Positions 1 to 5,192 of a stretch of DNA of 5,192 bases are shown piece by piece. The translations under genes were made by a program, and so were the position numbers. This DNA is from Hydrogenophaga sp. (GTDB lineage: Bacteria; Pseudomonadota; Gammaproteobacteria; Burkholderiales; Burkholderiaceae), in contig JALOSH010000218.1 in assembly GCA_025458545.1 (NCBI GenBank), positions 1 to 5,192 on the forward strand, read 5' to 3'. How positions within the stretch are numbered: position 1 is the first letter of the stretch; every line of letters begins with the position of its first letter. A model generated the notes under the pieces. That model saw only the letters and a program-made list of their open reading frames with translations. It was not told where the DNA came from and ran no database searches.

Positions 1-1
1 T

Positions 2-1006
2 GAAGGTTCACCGAACACACCGGTCCACCGGCTGGCACCCATCGCCACAGCCGGGCCTGACGAAATCGCCTTCGTGGCCCAGGCGCGCTATGCGGGGCAA
101 ATCCAGACCACCAGGGCGGGCAGCCTGATCGTCACCCCGGCTCTGGCTGAGGCGGCGGCGAGTCGCGGAGCGTGCATCGTCTGTGACGATCCCTACCTGT
201 ATTTCGCCCGGCTGAGCCAGTGGTGGCGATCCGAGCATGACCCGTTGCCCAAGGCACGGATCGATCCACTGGCCAGCATCCACCCCAGCGCTGAGCTGGG
301 TTCTGATGTAGATATCGCGCCTTTTGCCGTGATTGGCGAGGGTGTCCGCCTGGGCGACGGCGTGCGGATCGGTGCACACACCGTGGTGGAGGCGCATGCA
401 CGTATCGGTGAGGGCAGCCGGCTTGGACCCAGGGTGGTGATCGGTCGCCGTTGCGTGCTGGGTGCACGGTGCATTCTGCATCCCGGTGTGGTGGTCGGTG
501 CCGACGGTTTCGGCTTTGCTCCACATGCCGGAGCCTGGGTGAAGATCGAGCAGTTGGGCGCCGTGCGTATCGGTGATGACGTGGAGATTGGTGCCAACAC
601 GTGCATCGATCGTGGTGCCCTGGACGATACGGTCATCGGCAATGGGGTCAAGCTCGACAACCTGATCCAGATCGGTCACAACGTGCAGGTGGGCGAGCAC
701 TCGGCCATGGCCGGGTGTGTCGGCGTGGCTGGCAGCGCCCACATTGGCGCACACTGCACCGTTGGTGGAGGGGCCATCGTGCTTGGCCATCTGAGCCTGG
801 CTGACGGCGTCCATATCTCGGCCGCCTCGGTGGTCACCCGTTCGATTCGCCAGCCAGGACAATACACCGGCGTGTTTCCCATCGACGACAATGCCGACTG
901 GGAAAAAAACGCTGCCTCGCTCAAGCAGCTCAACCGGCTGCGTGAGCGGCTAAAGGCCATCGAGCAGGCGCTCGCAGCCTCTCAGACTTCATCCAAACAG
1001 CCATGA
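2..1006 (+). CDS. lpxD: UDP-3-O-(3-hydroxyacyl)glucosamine N-acyltransferase LpxD (5' end missing)
   Basis: LpxD transfers a 3-hydroxyacyl chain from ACP to the 2-amino group of UDP-3-O-acylglucosamine, an early step of lipid A synthesis in the cytoplasm. The frame is open from base 2, giving 334 visible residues. Alignment by eye with E. coli LpxD (341 residues) suggests about 16 N-terminal residues lie outside the window. An in-frame GTG at 74 is not the start, because typical LpxD N-domain sequence ([15 protein letters not shown]) spans it. A left-handed beta-helix of hexapeptide repeats covers visible residues about 90-280. It includes GADGFGF (166-172), [10 protein letters not shown] and the catalytic histidine of IGHN (residue 226, codon 677-679, matching E. 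coli His239). The C-terminus is a charged, probably helical tail. The stop overlaps the fabZ start. Family assignment is very secure. Confidence 0.97.
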   Translation, partial: EGSPNTPVHRLAPIATAGPDEIAFVAQARYAGQIQTTRAGSLIVTPALAEAAASRGACIVCDDPYLYFARLSQWWRSEHDPLPKARIDPLASIHPSAELGSDVDIAPFAVIGEGVRLGDGVRIGAHTVVEAHARIGEGSRLGPRVVIGRRCVLGARCILHPGVVVGADGFGFAPHAGAWVKIEQLGAVRIGDDVEIGANTCIDRGALDDTVIGNGVKLDNLIQIGHNVQVGEHSAMAGCVGVAGSAHIGAHCTVGGGAIVLGHLSLADGVHISAASVVTRSIRQPGQYTGVFPIDDNADWEKNAASLKQLNRLRERLKAIEQALAASQTSSKQP

Positions 1007-1443
1007 TGGACATACACCAGATTCTCAAGCAGCTTCCCCACCGATACCCCTTTCTGCTGGTTGATCGGGTGCTCGAGCTGGAGAAGGGCAAGCGCATTCT
1101 GGCGCTCAAGAACGTCACCATCAACGAACCCTTCTTCGAAGGGCACTTTCCGCACCGTCCAGTCATGCCGGGTGTGCTCATGCTCGAGGCCATGGCGCAG
1201 GCGGCCGCCCTGTTGTCCTTCGACACCCTGGGCATGGTGCCGGATGAAAAAACGGTCTACTACTTTGCCGGGATTGATGGCGCCCGCTTCAAGAGACCGG
1301 TGGAGCCCGGTGACCAGCTGCTGATGGATGTCACCCTGGATCGAATGAGGGCCGGCATCTCCAAGTTCAAGGGTGTTGCCCGCGTCGGTACCGAGATCGC
1401 CTGCGAAGCCGAGCTCATGTGCACCATGCGGACCGTGGCCTGA
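1003..1443 (+). CDS. fabZ: 3-hydroxyacyl-[ACP] dehydratase FabZ
   Basis: FabZ dehydrates (3R)-hydroxyacyl-ACP to trans-2-enoyl-ACP in type II fatty acid elongation. It competes with LpxA and LpxD for the same hydroxyacyl-ACP substrates, which fits its place between their genes. The protein has 146 residues, normal for this single hot-dog-fold family. The N-terminal [13 protein letters not shown] motif is present, followed by [20 protein letters not shown]. The catalytic pair is His48 and Glu62. The start is either of two adjacent ATG codons: 1003 overlaps the lpxD stop by 4 bases and 1006 overlaps it by 1. No Shine-Dalgarno sequence is visible, so translation is probably coupled to lpxD. All expected active-site residues are intact. 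Confidence 0.97.
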   Translation: MMDIHQILKQLPHRYPFLLVDRVLELEKGKRILALKNVTINEPFFEGHFPHRPVMPGVLMLEAMAQAAALLSFDTLGMVPDEKTVYYFAGIDGARFKRPVEPGDQLLMDVTLDRMRAGISKFKGVARVGTEIACEAELMCTMRTVA

Positions 1444-1450
1444 AAGGAGG
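1444..1450 (+). promoter_or_regulatory. Strong Shine-Dalgarno sequence of lpxA
   Basis: AAAGGAGG spans 1443-1450, directly after the fabZ stop and 6 bases before the ATG at 1457. It is a near-perfect match to the 16S rRNA anti-Shine-Dalgarno sequence and fixes the lpxA start at 1457. An in-frame GTG at 1451 lies too close to it. The other internal genes of the cluster have no comparable site. Confidence 0.88.
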
Positions 1451-1456
1451 GTGGGT

Positions 1457-2251
1457 ATGGCCAACATCCATCCCACGGCGCTTGTTGACCCGGCTGCCGA
1501 GATTGACAGCTCAGTCACCATCGGTCCCTACACCGTCATCGGCCCGCACGTCAGAATCGGTGCTGGTACCAGCATCGGTGCCCATTGCGTGATTGAAGGG
1601 CACACGAGCATCGGGCAGGACAACCGGATCTTCCAGTTCAGTTCGCTGGGCGCCATTCCGCAGGACAAGAAGTACGCCGGCGAGCCCTGCGAACTCCACA
1701 TCGGTGACCGCAACACCATCCGCGAGTTTTGCACGTTCAACATCGGCTCTCCGGGCGACCTTGGCAAGACCGTGCTGGGCAATGACAACTGGATCATGGC
1801 CTATGTGCATCTGGCGCACGATTGCGTCGTCGGGGACCACACCATCTTTGCCAACAACGCGGCGCTGGCGGGGCATGTGCATGTGGGTGACTGGGTCATC
1901 CTGGGTGGTTTTTCAGCGGTACACCAGTTCGTCCGCATTGGTGCCCATGCCATGACGGCCATGTGTTCGATGGTGGTGGCCGATGTGCCACCCTTCGTCA
2001 AATGCCAGGGCCAGCCGGCGGCGGGGCGCACCATGAATTTCGAGGGTTTGCGCCGGCGCGGTTTCTCGGCCGATCGCCTGTCGGTCGTCAAGCGCATGCA
2101 CAAGGCGCTTTACCGGGAAGACCTGACCCTGGAGCAGGCCCGCGATCGCATTGCCGGCCTGGCCGATGGACTTCCGGAGGCCGGGCAGGATGTGCAGCTC
2201 ATGCTGGACTTTCTGGCGGGTGTGTCGGCCCAGCGCGGCATCGTACGTTGA
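1457..2251 (+). CDS. lpxA: Acyl-[ACP]--UDP-N-acetylglucosamine O-acyltransferase LpxA
   Basis: LpxA catalyses the first lipid A step, moving a 3-hydroxyacyl chain from ACP to the 3-OH of UDP-GlcNAc. The protein has 264 residues (E. coli 262). A hexapeptide-repeat beta-helix covers about residues 3-185, and a helical C-domain starts near [10 protein letters not shown]. The catalytic histidine is His121 in LAHDC (codon 1817-1819, matching E. coli His125). REFCTFN at 89-95 replaces the enterobacterial ESVTIHRG-type segment and, from memory, is typical of betaproteobacteria. Met169 occupies the position of the E. coli chain-length ruler Gly173. The ATG at 1457 is chosen because of the strong ribosome binding site and the family-typical start MANIHPTA. 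The reading frame stays open upstream into fabZ, but that stretch has no homology to LpxA. The stop overlaps lpxB by one base. Confidence 0.97.
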   Translation: MANIHPTALVDPAAEIDSSVTIGPYTVIGPHVRIGAGTSIGAHCVIEGHTSIGQDNRIFQFSSLGAIPQDKKYAGEPCELHIGDRNTIREFCTFNIGSPGDLGKTVLGNDNWIMAYVHLAHDCVVGDHTIFANNAALAGHVHVGDWVILGGFSAVHQFVRIGAHAMTAMCSMVVADVPPFVKCQGQPAAGRTMNFEGLRRRGFSADRLSVVKRMHKALYREDLTLEQARDRIAGLADGLPEAGQDVQLMLDFLAGVSAQRGIVR

Positions 2252-3402
2252 TGCCGGCATCAGAGGCTCCTCGCCTTGCCCTTGTGGCCGGGGAGGCGTC
2301 GGGCGACCTGCTGGCCGGCATGCTGGTGCAGGGATTGCGGCAGCGATGGCCCGGGCTCAAGGCGGTGGGCATCGGCGGGTCTCAGCTGAAGGCTGTGGGC
2401 TTTGACGCGTGGTGGTCCAGCGACCGACTGGCGGTGCGTGGTTATGTCGAGGTCTTGCCCAGGTTGCGCGAGTTGCTGCGTATTCGCCGTCGGCTGGGCG
2501 ACCGGCTTCTGGATGCTGACCGACCCGATGTGTTCATCGGGGTGGATGCACCCGACTTCAACCTGGACTTGGAGACGCGCCTGAGACAGGGCGGTGTTCC
2601 CACGGTGCATTTCGTCTGTCCCTCCATCTGGGCGTGGCGGGCCGACAAGGCGGCCAAGCTGAAACAGGCGGCCGATCACGTGCTTTGCCTGTTTCCCTTC
2701 GAGCCAGAGCTGTTGGCTCGCCACGGCATTCCTGCCACCTATGTCGGCCATCCCCTGGCTTCGGTGATCCCGGTCGAGCCCGACCGTTCGGGGGCCCGAT
2801 TCCGACTTGGCCTGCCTTCCAAGGGTGATGTGGTGGCCATTCTTCCGGGCAGCCGGGCCTCCGAGATCCAGTACCTGGGCGATCGCTTTCTGAAGGCGGC
2901 AGACCTGATACGCAGGACCCGGCCCGGCATCCGGTTTGTGTTGCCCGCGGTGCCCTCGCTCAAACCGCGCATCGATGCGCTGGTGGCCCAGCATGGCCTG
3001 GGCGATGCCTTGACCGTGGTCGCCGGCCAGTCGCATGATGCGCTGGCCGCCTGCGATGTCACTCTGATTGCCAGCGGGACTGCCACGCTGGAGGCCGCTC
3101 TGTTCAAGCGGCCGATGGTGATTGCCTACAACATGCACTGGTTGTCATGGCAGTTGATGCGGCGCAAGCACCTGCAGCCCTGGGTGGGCCTGCCCAACAT
3201 TCTGGCCGGGGAATTCCTGGTGCCCGAATTGATCCAGGAGTTGGCAACGCCGCTCGCGCTGGCCCAGGCCACATTGGCCTGGCTGGACGAGCCTGCGAAA
3301 ATGGCAGCTGTCAAGAGCCGATTTGAGGATCTGCACCGCGATTTGCGACGCGACACCGTGCAACTGGCCACCGATGCGATCGAAAAAATTCTTGCTCGCT
3401 GA
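2251..3402 (+). CDS. lpxB: Lipid-A-disaccharide synthase LpxB
   Basis: LpxB is a GT19 family glycosyltransferase that joins UDP-2,3-diacylglucosamine and lipid X into the beta-1,6 disaccharide at the inner face of the cytoplasmic membrane. The protein has 383 residues, against 382 in E. coli. Recognisable elements in order are [13 protein letters not shown] (11-23), RGYVEVL (63-69), GVDAPDFN (97-104, with Asp99 matching the E. coli catalytic Asp98), PSIWAWR (124-130), VGHPL (165-169), LPGSRASE (198-205, Arg202), SGTATLE (275-281) and [10 protein letters not shown] (312-321). The start ATG overlaps the lpxA stop in a TGATG junction. There is no clear Shine-Dalgarno sequence, so termination-reinitiation is likely. 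An upstream extension of the frame into lpxA is not homologous to LpxB. Nothing essential appears to be missing. Confidence 0.97.
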   Translation: MPASEAPRLALVAGEASGDLLAGMLVQGLRQRWPGLKAVGIGGSQLKAVGFDAWWSSDRLAVRGYVEVLPRLRELLRIRRRLGDRLLDADRPDVFIGVDAPDFNLDLETRLRQGGVPTVHFVCPSIWAWRADKAAKLKQAADHVLCLFPFEPELLARHGIPATYVGHPLASVIPVEPDRSGARFRLGLPSKGDVVAILPGSRASEIQYLGDRFLKAADLIRRTRPGIRFVLPAVPSLKPRIDALVAQHGLGDALTVVAGQSHDALAACDVTLIASGTATLEAALFKRPMVIAYNMHWLSWQLMRRKHLQPWVGLPNILAGEFLVPELIQELATPLALAQATLAWLDEPAKMAAVKSRFEDLHRDLRRDTVQLATDAIEKILAR

Positions 3403-4003
3403 ACAGACACGGTTCAGCTGGGACGTGCAGGGTCTCGTGGCGGGTGTGGACGAGGCGGGCCGGGGACCGCTTGCCGGTCCCGTGGTGGCGGCCGCTGTCA
3501 TTCTGGACGAGCTGGCGCCTATCCGGGGTCTGGCCGACTCCAAAAAACTGACACCTCGGCAGCGAGAGCGCCTGTACGACGAAATTCGTGCCAAGGCCCT
3601 GTGCTGCAGTGTCGCCCAATCCTCGGTCGAAGAGATTGATGCGCTGAATATCCTCCAGGCGACCATGCTGGCCATGCGCCGCGCCGTGCAAGGCTTGCGG
3701 CTCAAGCCGGGCAAGGTGCTGGTCGATGGCAATCGCCTGCCGGCGCTGGAAGTGCTGTCCGAGGCGGTTGTAGGGGGTGACGCGAAGGTTCCCGCGATAT
3801 CGGCTGCATCCATTCTGGCCAAGGTGACGCGCGACCGGCTGCTGCTGGATTTGCACGAACGCCATCCGGAATACGGGTTCGACCGGCACAAGGGCTACGG
3901 AACCGCCCAGCATCTGGCGGCCTTGCGGAAAATGGGGCCGCTGCCAGAACACCGGCGATCCTTCGCCCCTGTTGCGCAGGTGCTGACGCTTCCCACGACA
4001 TGA
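3374..4003 (+). CDS. rnhB: Ribonuclease HII RnhB
   Basis: RNase HII cuts RNA-DNA hybrids and starts removal of single ribonucleotides embedded in DNA. From the ATG at 3374 it has 209 residues (E. coli 198). The four metal-binding carboxylates are present: Asp26 and Glu27 in [14 protein letters not shown], Asp118 in LVDGN, and Asp136 in the GGD before [20 protein letters not shown] (55-60) and FDRHKGYGT (169-177) are further family signatures. The start is uncertain. The ATG at 3374 overlaps lpxB by 29 bases and has no obvious Shine-Dalgarno sequence. TTG at 3392 and GTG at 3425 or 3437 are alternatives that still keep the DEAGRG motif. The stop overlaps the next gene by 4 bases. The lpxB-rnhB order is widespread in proteobacteria and does not imply a role in lipid A. 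Confidence 0.95.
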   Translation: MRSKKFLLAEQTRFSWDVQGLVAGVDEAGRGPLAGPVVAAAVILDELAPIRGLADSKKLTPRQRERLYDEIRAKALCCSVAQSSVEEIDALNILQATMLAMRRAVQGLRLKPGKVLVDGNRLPALEVLSEAVVGGDAKVPAISAASILAKVTRDRLLLDLHERHPEYGFDRHKGYGTAQHLAALRKMGPLPEHRRSFAPVAQVLTLPTT

Positions 4004-4755
4004 GCGAAATCCAATACATCGAGTCGCGCGACAACCCGCTGCTCAAGCGCATGCGTCTGCTGGCACACGACAACAGCGCCTACCGCAAGTTCGGTCAGGT
4101 GTGGCTGGAAGGCGATCACCTGTGCCGCGCGTTGCTGACACGGGGAGGGCGTCCCTTGCGTGCCGTCTTCACGGAAGCCGGCTGGCAGCGTGCAGGTCCG
4201 GAACTGCGGGAGGCCCATGAGTCGCCGGTGCTGGTGCCGCCGGCCCTGATGTCGTGGTCAAGTGGTCTCGAATCGCCGGCCGACATGGGGTTTCTTGTTC
4301 AGCTGCCAGCCGCGGGGGAACTCAAGCCCGGTGCGTCCACCGTGGTGCTGGACCGCTTGCAGGATGCTGGCAATGTGGGCTCGGTGTTGCGCAGCGCGGC
4401 GGCCTTCGGTTTCCGGCAGGTGCTGGCCATCAAGGGAACGGCCGCCCTCTGGTCGCCGAAGGTGCTCAGGGCCGCGATGGGTGCCCATTTTGGCCTGCAG
4501 CTGTCCGAGGGGCATGCGCCAGCCGACCTTCGGGCACTCTCGGTGCCATTGCTGATCACCAGCTCGCACCGCGGCCGCTGGTTGCACGAAGCCATGTTGC
4601 CTTGGCCGTGCGCCTGGGTGCTGGGGCACGAAGGGCGGGGTGTCGGGCAGGAGCTGGAGTCCATGGCCCAGGGCGAAGAGTCCCTGAACGTGGCGGCAGC
4701 CGCGGCCATCTGCCTGCACGCCAGTGCGGTGTCGGCAAATCTGGCGCGCAGCTGA
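4000..4755 (+). CDS. SpoU/TrmH-family (SPOUT) RNA 2'-O-methyltransferase, with a shortened motif 2-3 loop
   Basis: Members of this family use S-adenosylmethionine to methylate a ribose 2'-OH in rRNA or tRNA. The target of this one cannot be read from the sequence. The protein has 251 residues. The N-terminal substrate-binding part begins with [18 protein letters not shown] and continues to [12 protein letters not shown] (35-46). The trefoil-knot catalytic domain follows. Motif 1 is [22 protein letters not shown] (Asn125 and Arg131), then [19 protein letters not shown]. Motif 2 is VLGHEGRGV (207-215). The [10 protein letters not shown] part of motif 3 is at 228-237. Only about 13 residues lie between GHEGRG and SLNV, against about 22 in E. 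coli RlmB, and the usual IP-containing strand of motif 3 is absent, so activity is uncertain. The N-terminus resembles the TrmH-like group rather than E. coli RlmB, so no symbol is given. The ATGA overlap with rnhB suggests coupled translation. Confidence 0.9.
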   Translation: MSEIQYIESRDNPLLKRMRLLAHDNSAYRKFGQVWLEGDHLCRALLTRGGRPLRAVFTEAGWQRAGPELREAHESPVLVPPALMSWSSGLESPADMGFLVQLPAAGELKPGASTVVLDRLQDAGNVGSVLRSAAAFGFRQVLAIKGTAALWSPKVLRAAMGAHFGLQLSEGHAPADLRALSVPLLITSSHRGRWLHEAMLPWPCAWVLGHEGRGVGQELESMAQGEESLNVAAAAAICLHASAVSANLARS

Positions 4756-4774
4756 CGCACCTGGCGGCCGAGGG

Positions 4775-4787
4775 GTGTCGACGACAC
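4775..4787. repeat. 13-bp inverted repeat upstream of the carA -10 box
   Basis: GTGTC-GAC-GACAC is a perfect dyad with 5-bp arms. It ends 20 bp before the TATAAT box, at about -45 to -33 from the inferred start site, where a -35 element would be expected. It could be a regulator binding site or a weak hairpin at the end of the methyltransferase transcript. No U-tract follows, so it is not a standard terminator. It could also be chance in GC-rich sequence. Confidence 0.35.
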
Positions 4788-4807
4788 GAACGCAGGCGGT
4801 CGCGCGC

Positions 4808-4813
4808 TATAAT
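4808..4813 (+). promoter_or_regulatory. Probable sigma-70 -10 box of the carA promoter
   Basis: TATAAT is an exact -10 consensus in an otherwise very GC-rich intergenic stretch, preceded by CGCGCGC and followed by TTGAAGG. Transcription would begin near 4820. No good TTGACA-like -35 lies at 16-18 bp; the best nearby match, ACGACA at 4781-4786, is 21 bp away. That suggests an activator-dependent or weak-35 promoter. It lies between the RNA methyltransferase stop and carA and points towards carA. Confidence 0.7.
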
Positions 4814-4819
4814 TTGAAG

Positions 4820-4986
4820 GTTTAACCGCAATCGGCGCCGCCCTCAGGCGCCCGCCACGGCAAAGGCCTTCGGCCACTTGCATTTCCCGTTCGACCGGCC
4901 TGCCGGTTCACCGGGTGTCACGGTCCGAGTGGGCCGTGTCAATTCCCGGCGGGCGTGGGTGCGCGCATCAACTTCTGGAGAATTCC
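4820..4986 (+). promoter_or_regulatory. Structured 5' leader of carA
   Basis: About 167 bases separate the inferred start site from the carA GTG. By-eye pairing finds GGCGCC 4834-4839 with 4847-4852, and GGCC 4865-4868 with 4872-4875 (extended by CAA/TTG). It also finds ACCGG 4894-4898 with CCGGT 4903-4907. The longest is a compound hairpin, CCGGG 4911-4915 with CCCGG 4945-4949, enclosing an 8-bp stem 4919-4926/4931-4938 with a GAGT loop. CCGG 4903-4906 can instead pair with 4911-4914, which would compete with two of these stems. No U-run follows any hairpin. Pyrimidine or arginine control of carAB is known in other bacteria; whether this leader senses anything is inference. I see no convincing leader peptide. 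Confidence 0.45.
4977..4980 (+). promoter_or_regulatory. Ribosome binding site of carA
   Basis: GGAG within CTTCTGGAGAATTCC lies 6 bases before the GTG at 4987. It is the feature that selects this start, because the carA frame stays open upstream as far as 4813 and contains other in-frame GTG codons at 4915 and 4936. Confidence 0.75.
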
Positions 4987-5192
4987 GTGCTGCCCGTCTA
5001 CCCGAAAGCCATCTTAGCGCTCGCAGACGGCACGGTCTTTACCGGCATTTCAATCGGTGCAACTGGCCAGACCTGCGGCGAGGTGGTGTTCAACACCTCG
5101 ATCACCGGCTACCAGGAGATCCTCACCGATCCGAGCTATTGCCAGCAGATCGTCACGCTCACGTACCCGCACATCGGCAACACCGGTGTCAA
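4987..5192 (+). CDS. carA: Carbamoyl-phosphate synthase small chain CarA (3' end beyond window)
   Basis: CarA is the glutaminase subunit of carbamoyl-phosphate synthase. It releases ammonia from glutamine for the large subunit CarB, feeding both pyrimidine and arginine synthesis in the cytoplasm. About 68 codons are visible, roughly the first sixth of a protein usually near 380 residues. They match the CarA N-terminal domain: [10 protein letters not shown], then [21 protein letters not shown] and [17 protein letters not shown]. The glutaminase domain and its Cys-His-Glu triad lie outside the window. The GTG start gives an N-terminus of [15 protein letters not shown], like the MLP starts recalled for Burkholderiales, and has a GGAG at correct spacing. 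A TTA leucine codon near the start is rare for such GC-rich DNA. carB would be expected downstream. Confidence 0.96.
   Translation, partial: MLPVYPKAILALADGTVFTGISIGATGQTCGEVVFNTSITGYQEILTDPSYCQQIVTLTYPHIGNTGV

Noticed and set aside
8..862. Long open frame on the minus strand (284 codons) opposite lpxD, rich in His, Asp and Gly
   Set aside because: It is the antisense of the hexapeptide repeats of lpxD and reflects GC-rich codon bias. It has no recognisable domain, and the plus strand is a certain gene.
1963..2250. Possible N-terminal extension of LpxB by 96 residues
   Set aside because: The extension lies wholly inside lpxA in another frame and has no LpxB-like sequence. The TGATG junction start at 2251 gives the normal length.
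2260..3138. Minus-strand open frame of 292 codons opposite lpxB
   Set aside because: It is a shadow of a confidently identified gene, with no family resemblance and a low-complexity composition.
3145..3891. Minus-strand open frame of 248 codons opposite the lpxB end and rnhB
   Set aside because: It is Ser/Arg-rich antisense sequence with no motif, and it crosses two intact plus-strand genes.
4775..4787. Intrinsic terminator of the lpx cluster
   Set aside because: The stem is only 5 bp and is followed by CGAACGCAGG rather than a U-run.
4834..4852. Repeated GGCGCC as a direct repeat or mobile-element end
   Set aside because: Each copy is a self-complementary 6-mer common in GC-rich DNA. A simple hairpin explains the pair better.
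4915..4986. Alternative upstream GTG starts for carA at 4915 and 4936
   Set aside because: They are in frame and open, but they lack a ribosome binding site, lie in the hairpin-rich leader, and would add residues not seen at the N-terminus of recalled CarA proteins.
4878..4986. Leader peptide starting at TTG 4878
   Set aside because: There is no ribosome binding site, the start codon is poor, and the frame runs on into carA out of frame without a stop near the hairpins. There is no run of regulatory codons.

Overview
The window is ordinary housekeeping chromosome from a GC-rich (roughly 60% or more, by eye) Gram-negative bacterium, most likely a betaproteobacterium close to Burkholderiales. 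The evidence is the lpxD-fabZ-lpxA-lpxB-rnhB-SpoU methyltransferase order, the LpxA signature REFCTFN followed by [12 protein letters not shown], the LpxB segment RGYVEVL, and a CarA N-terminus starting MLP and running into ALADGTVF. This placement comes from recalled family sequences, not a search.

Positions 2-4755 hold six tightly packed plus-strand genes. Four of the five junctions overlap, by 4 (or 1), 1, about 29 and 4 bases. The exception is fabZ-lpxA, which has a 13-base gap carrying a strong Shine-Dalgarno sequence. lpxD (missing its first ~16 codons), lpxA and lpxB encode three of the early lipid A enzymes. LpxA and LpxD add 3-hydroxyacyl chains to the glucosamine precursor and LpxB joins two units into the disaccharide. 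fabZ supplies the dehydratase of fatty acid elongation and draws on the same 3-hydroxyacyl-ACP pool as LpxA and LpxD. rnhB (RNase HII) and a SpoU/TrmH-family RNA methyltransferase end the cluster. They are passengers on the transcript, with no direct role in lipid A.

Positions 4756-4986 are non-coding. They contain a perfect TATAAT -10 box, a GC-rich leader of about 167 nt that can form several hairpins, and the ribosome binding site of carA. carA (carbamoyl-phosphate synthase small chain) begins with GTG at 4987 and runs off the window after about 68 codons. I see no U-tract terminator between the lpx cluster and carA.

I found no mobile element, CRISPR array, tRNA, rRNA or novel multi-gene system. 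The points most worth a second look are an apparent in-frame loss of about nine residues between two conserved motifs of the RNA methyltransferase, a methionine at the LpxA acyl-chain ruler position that predicts a short (C10) primary acyl chain, and the structured carA leader with its dyad-containing promoter.
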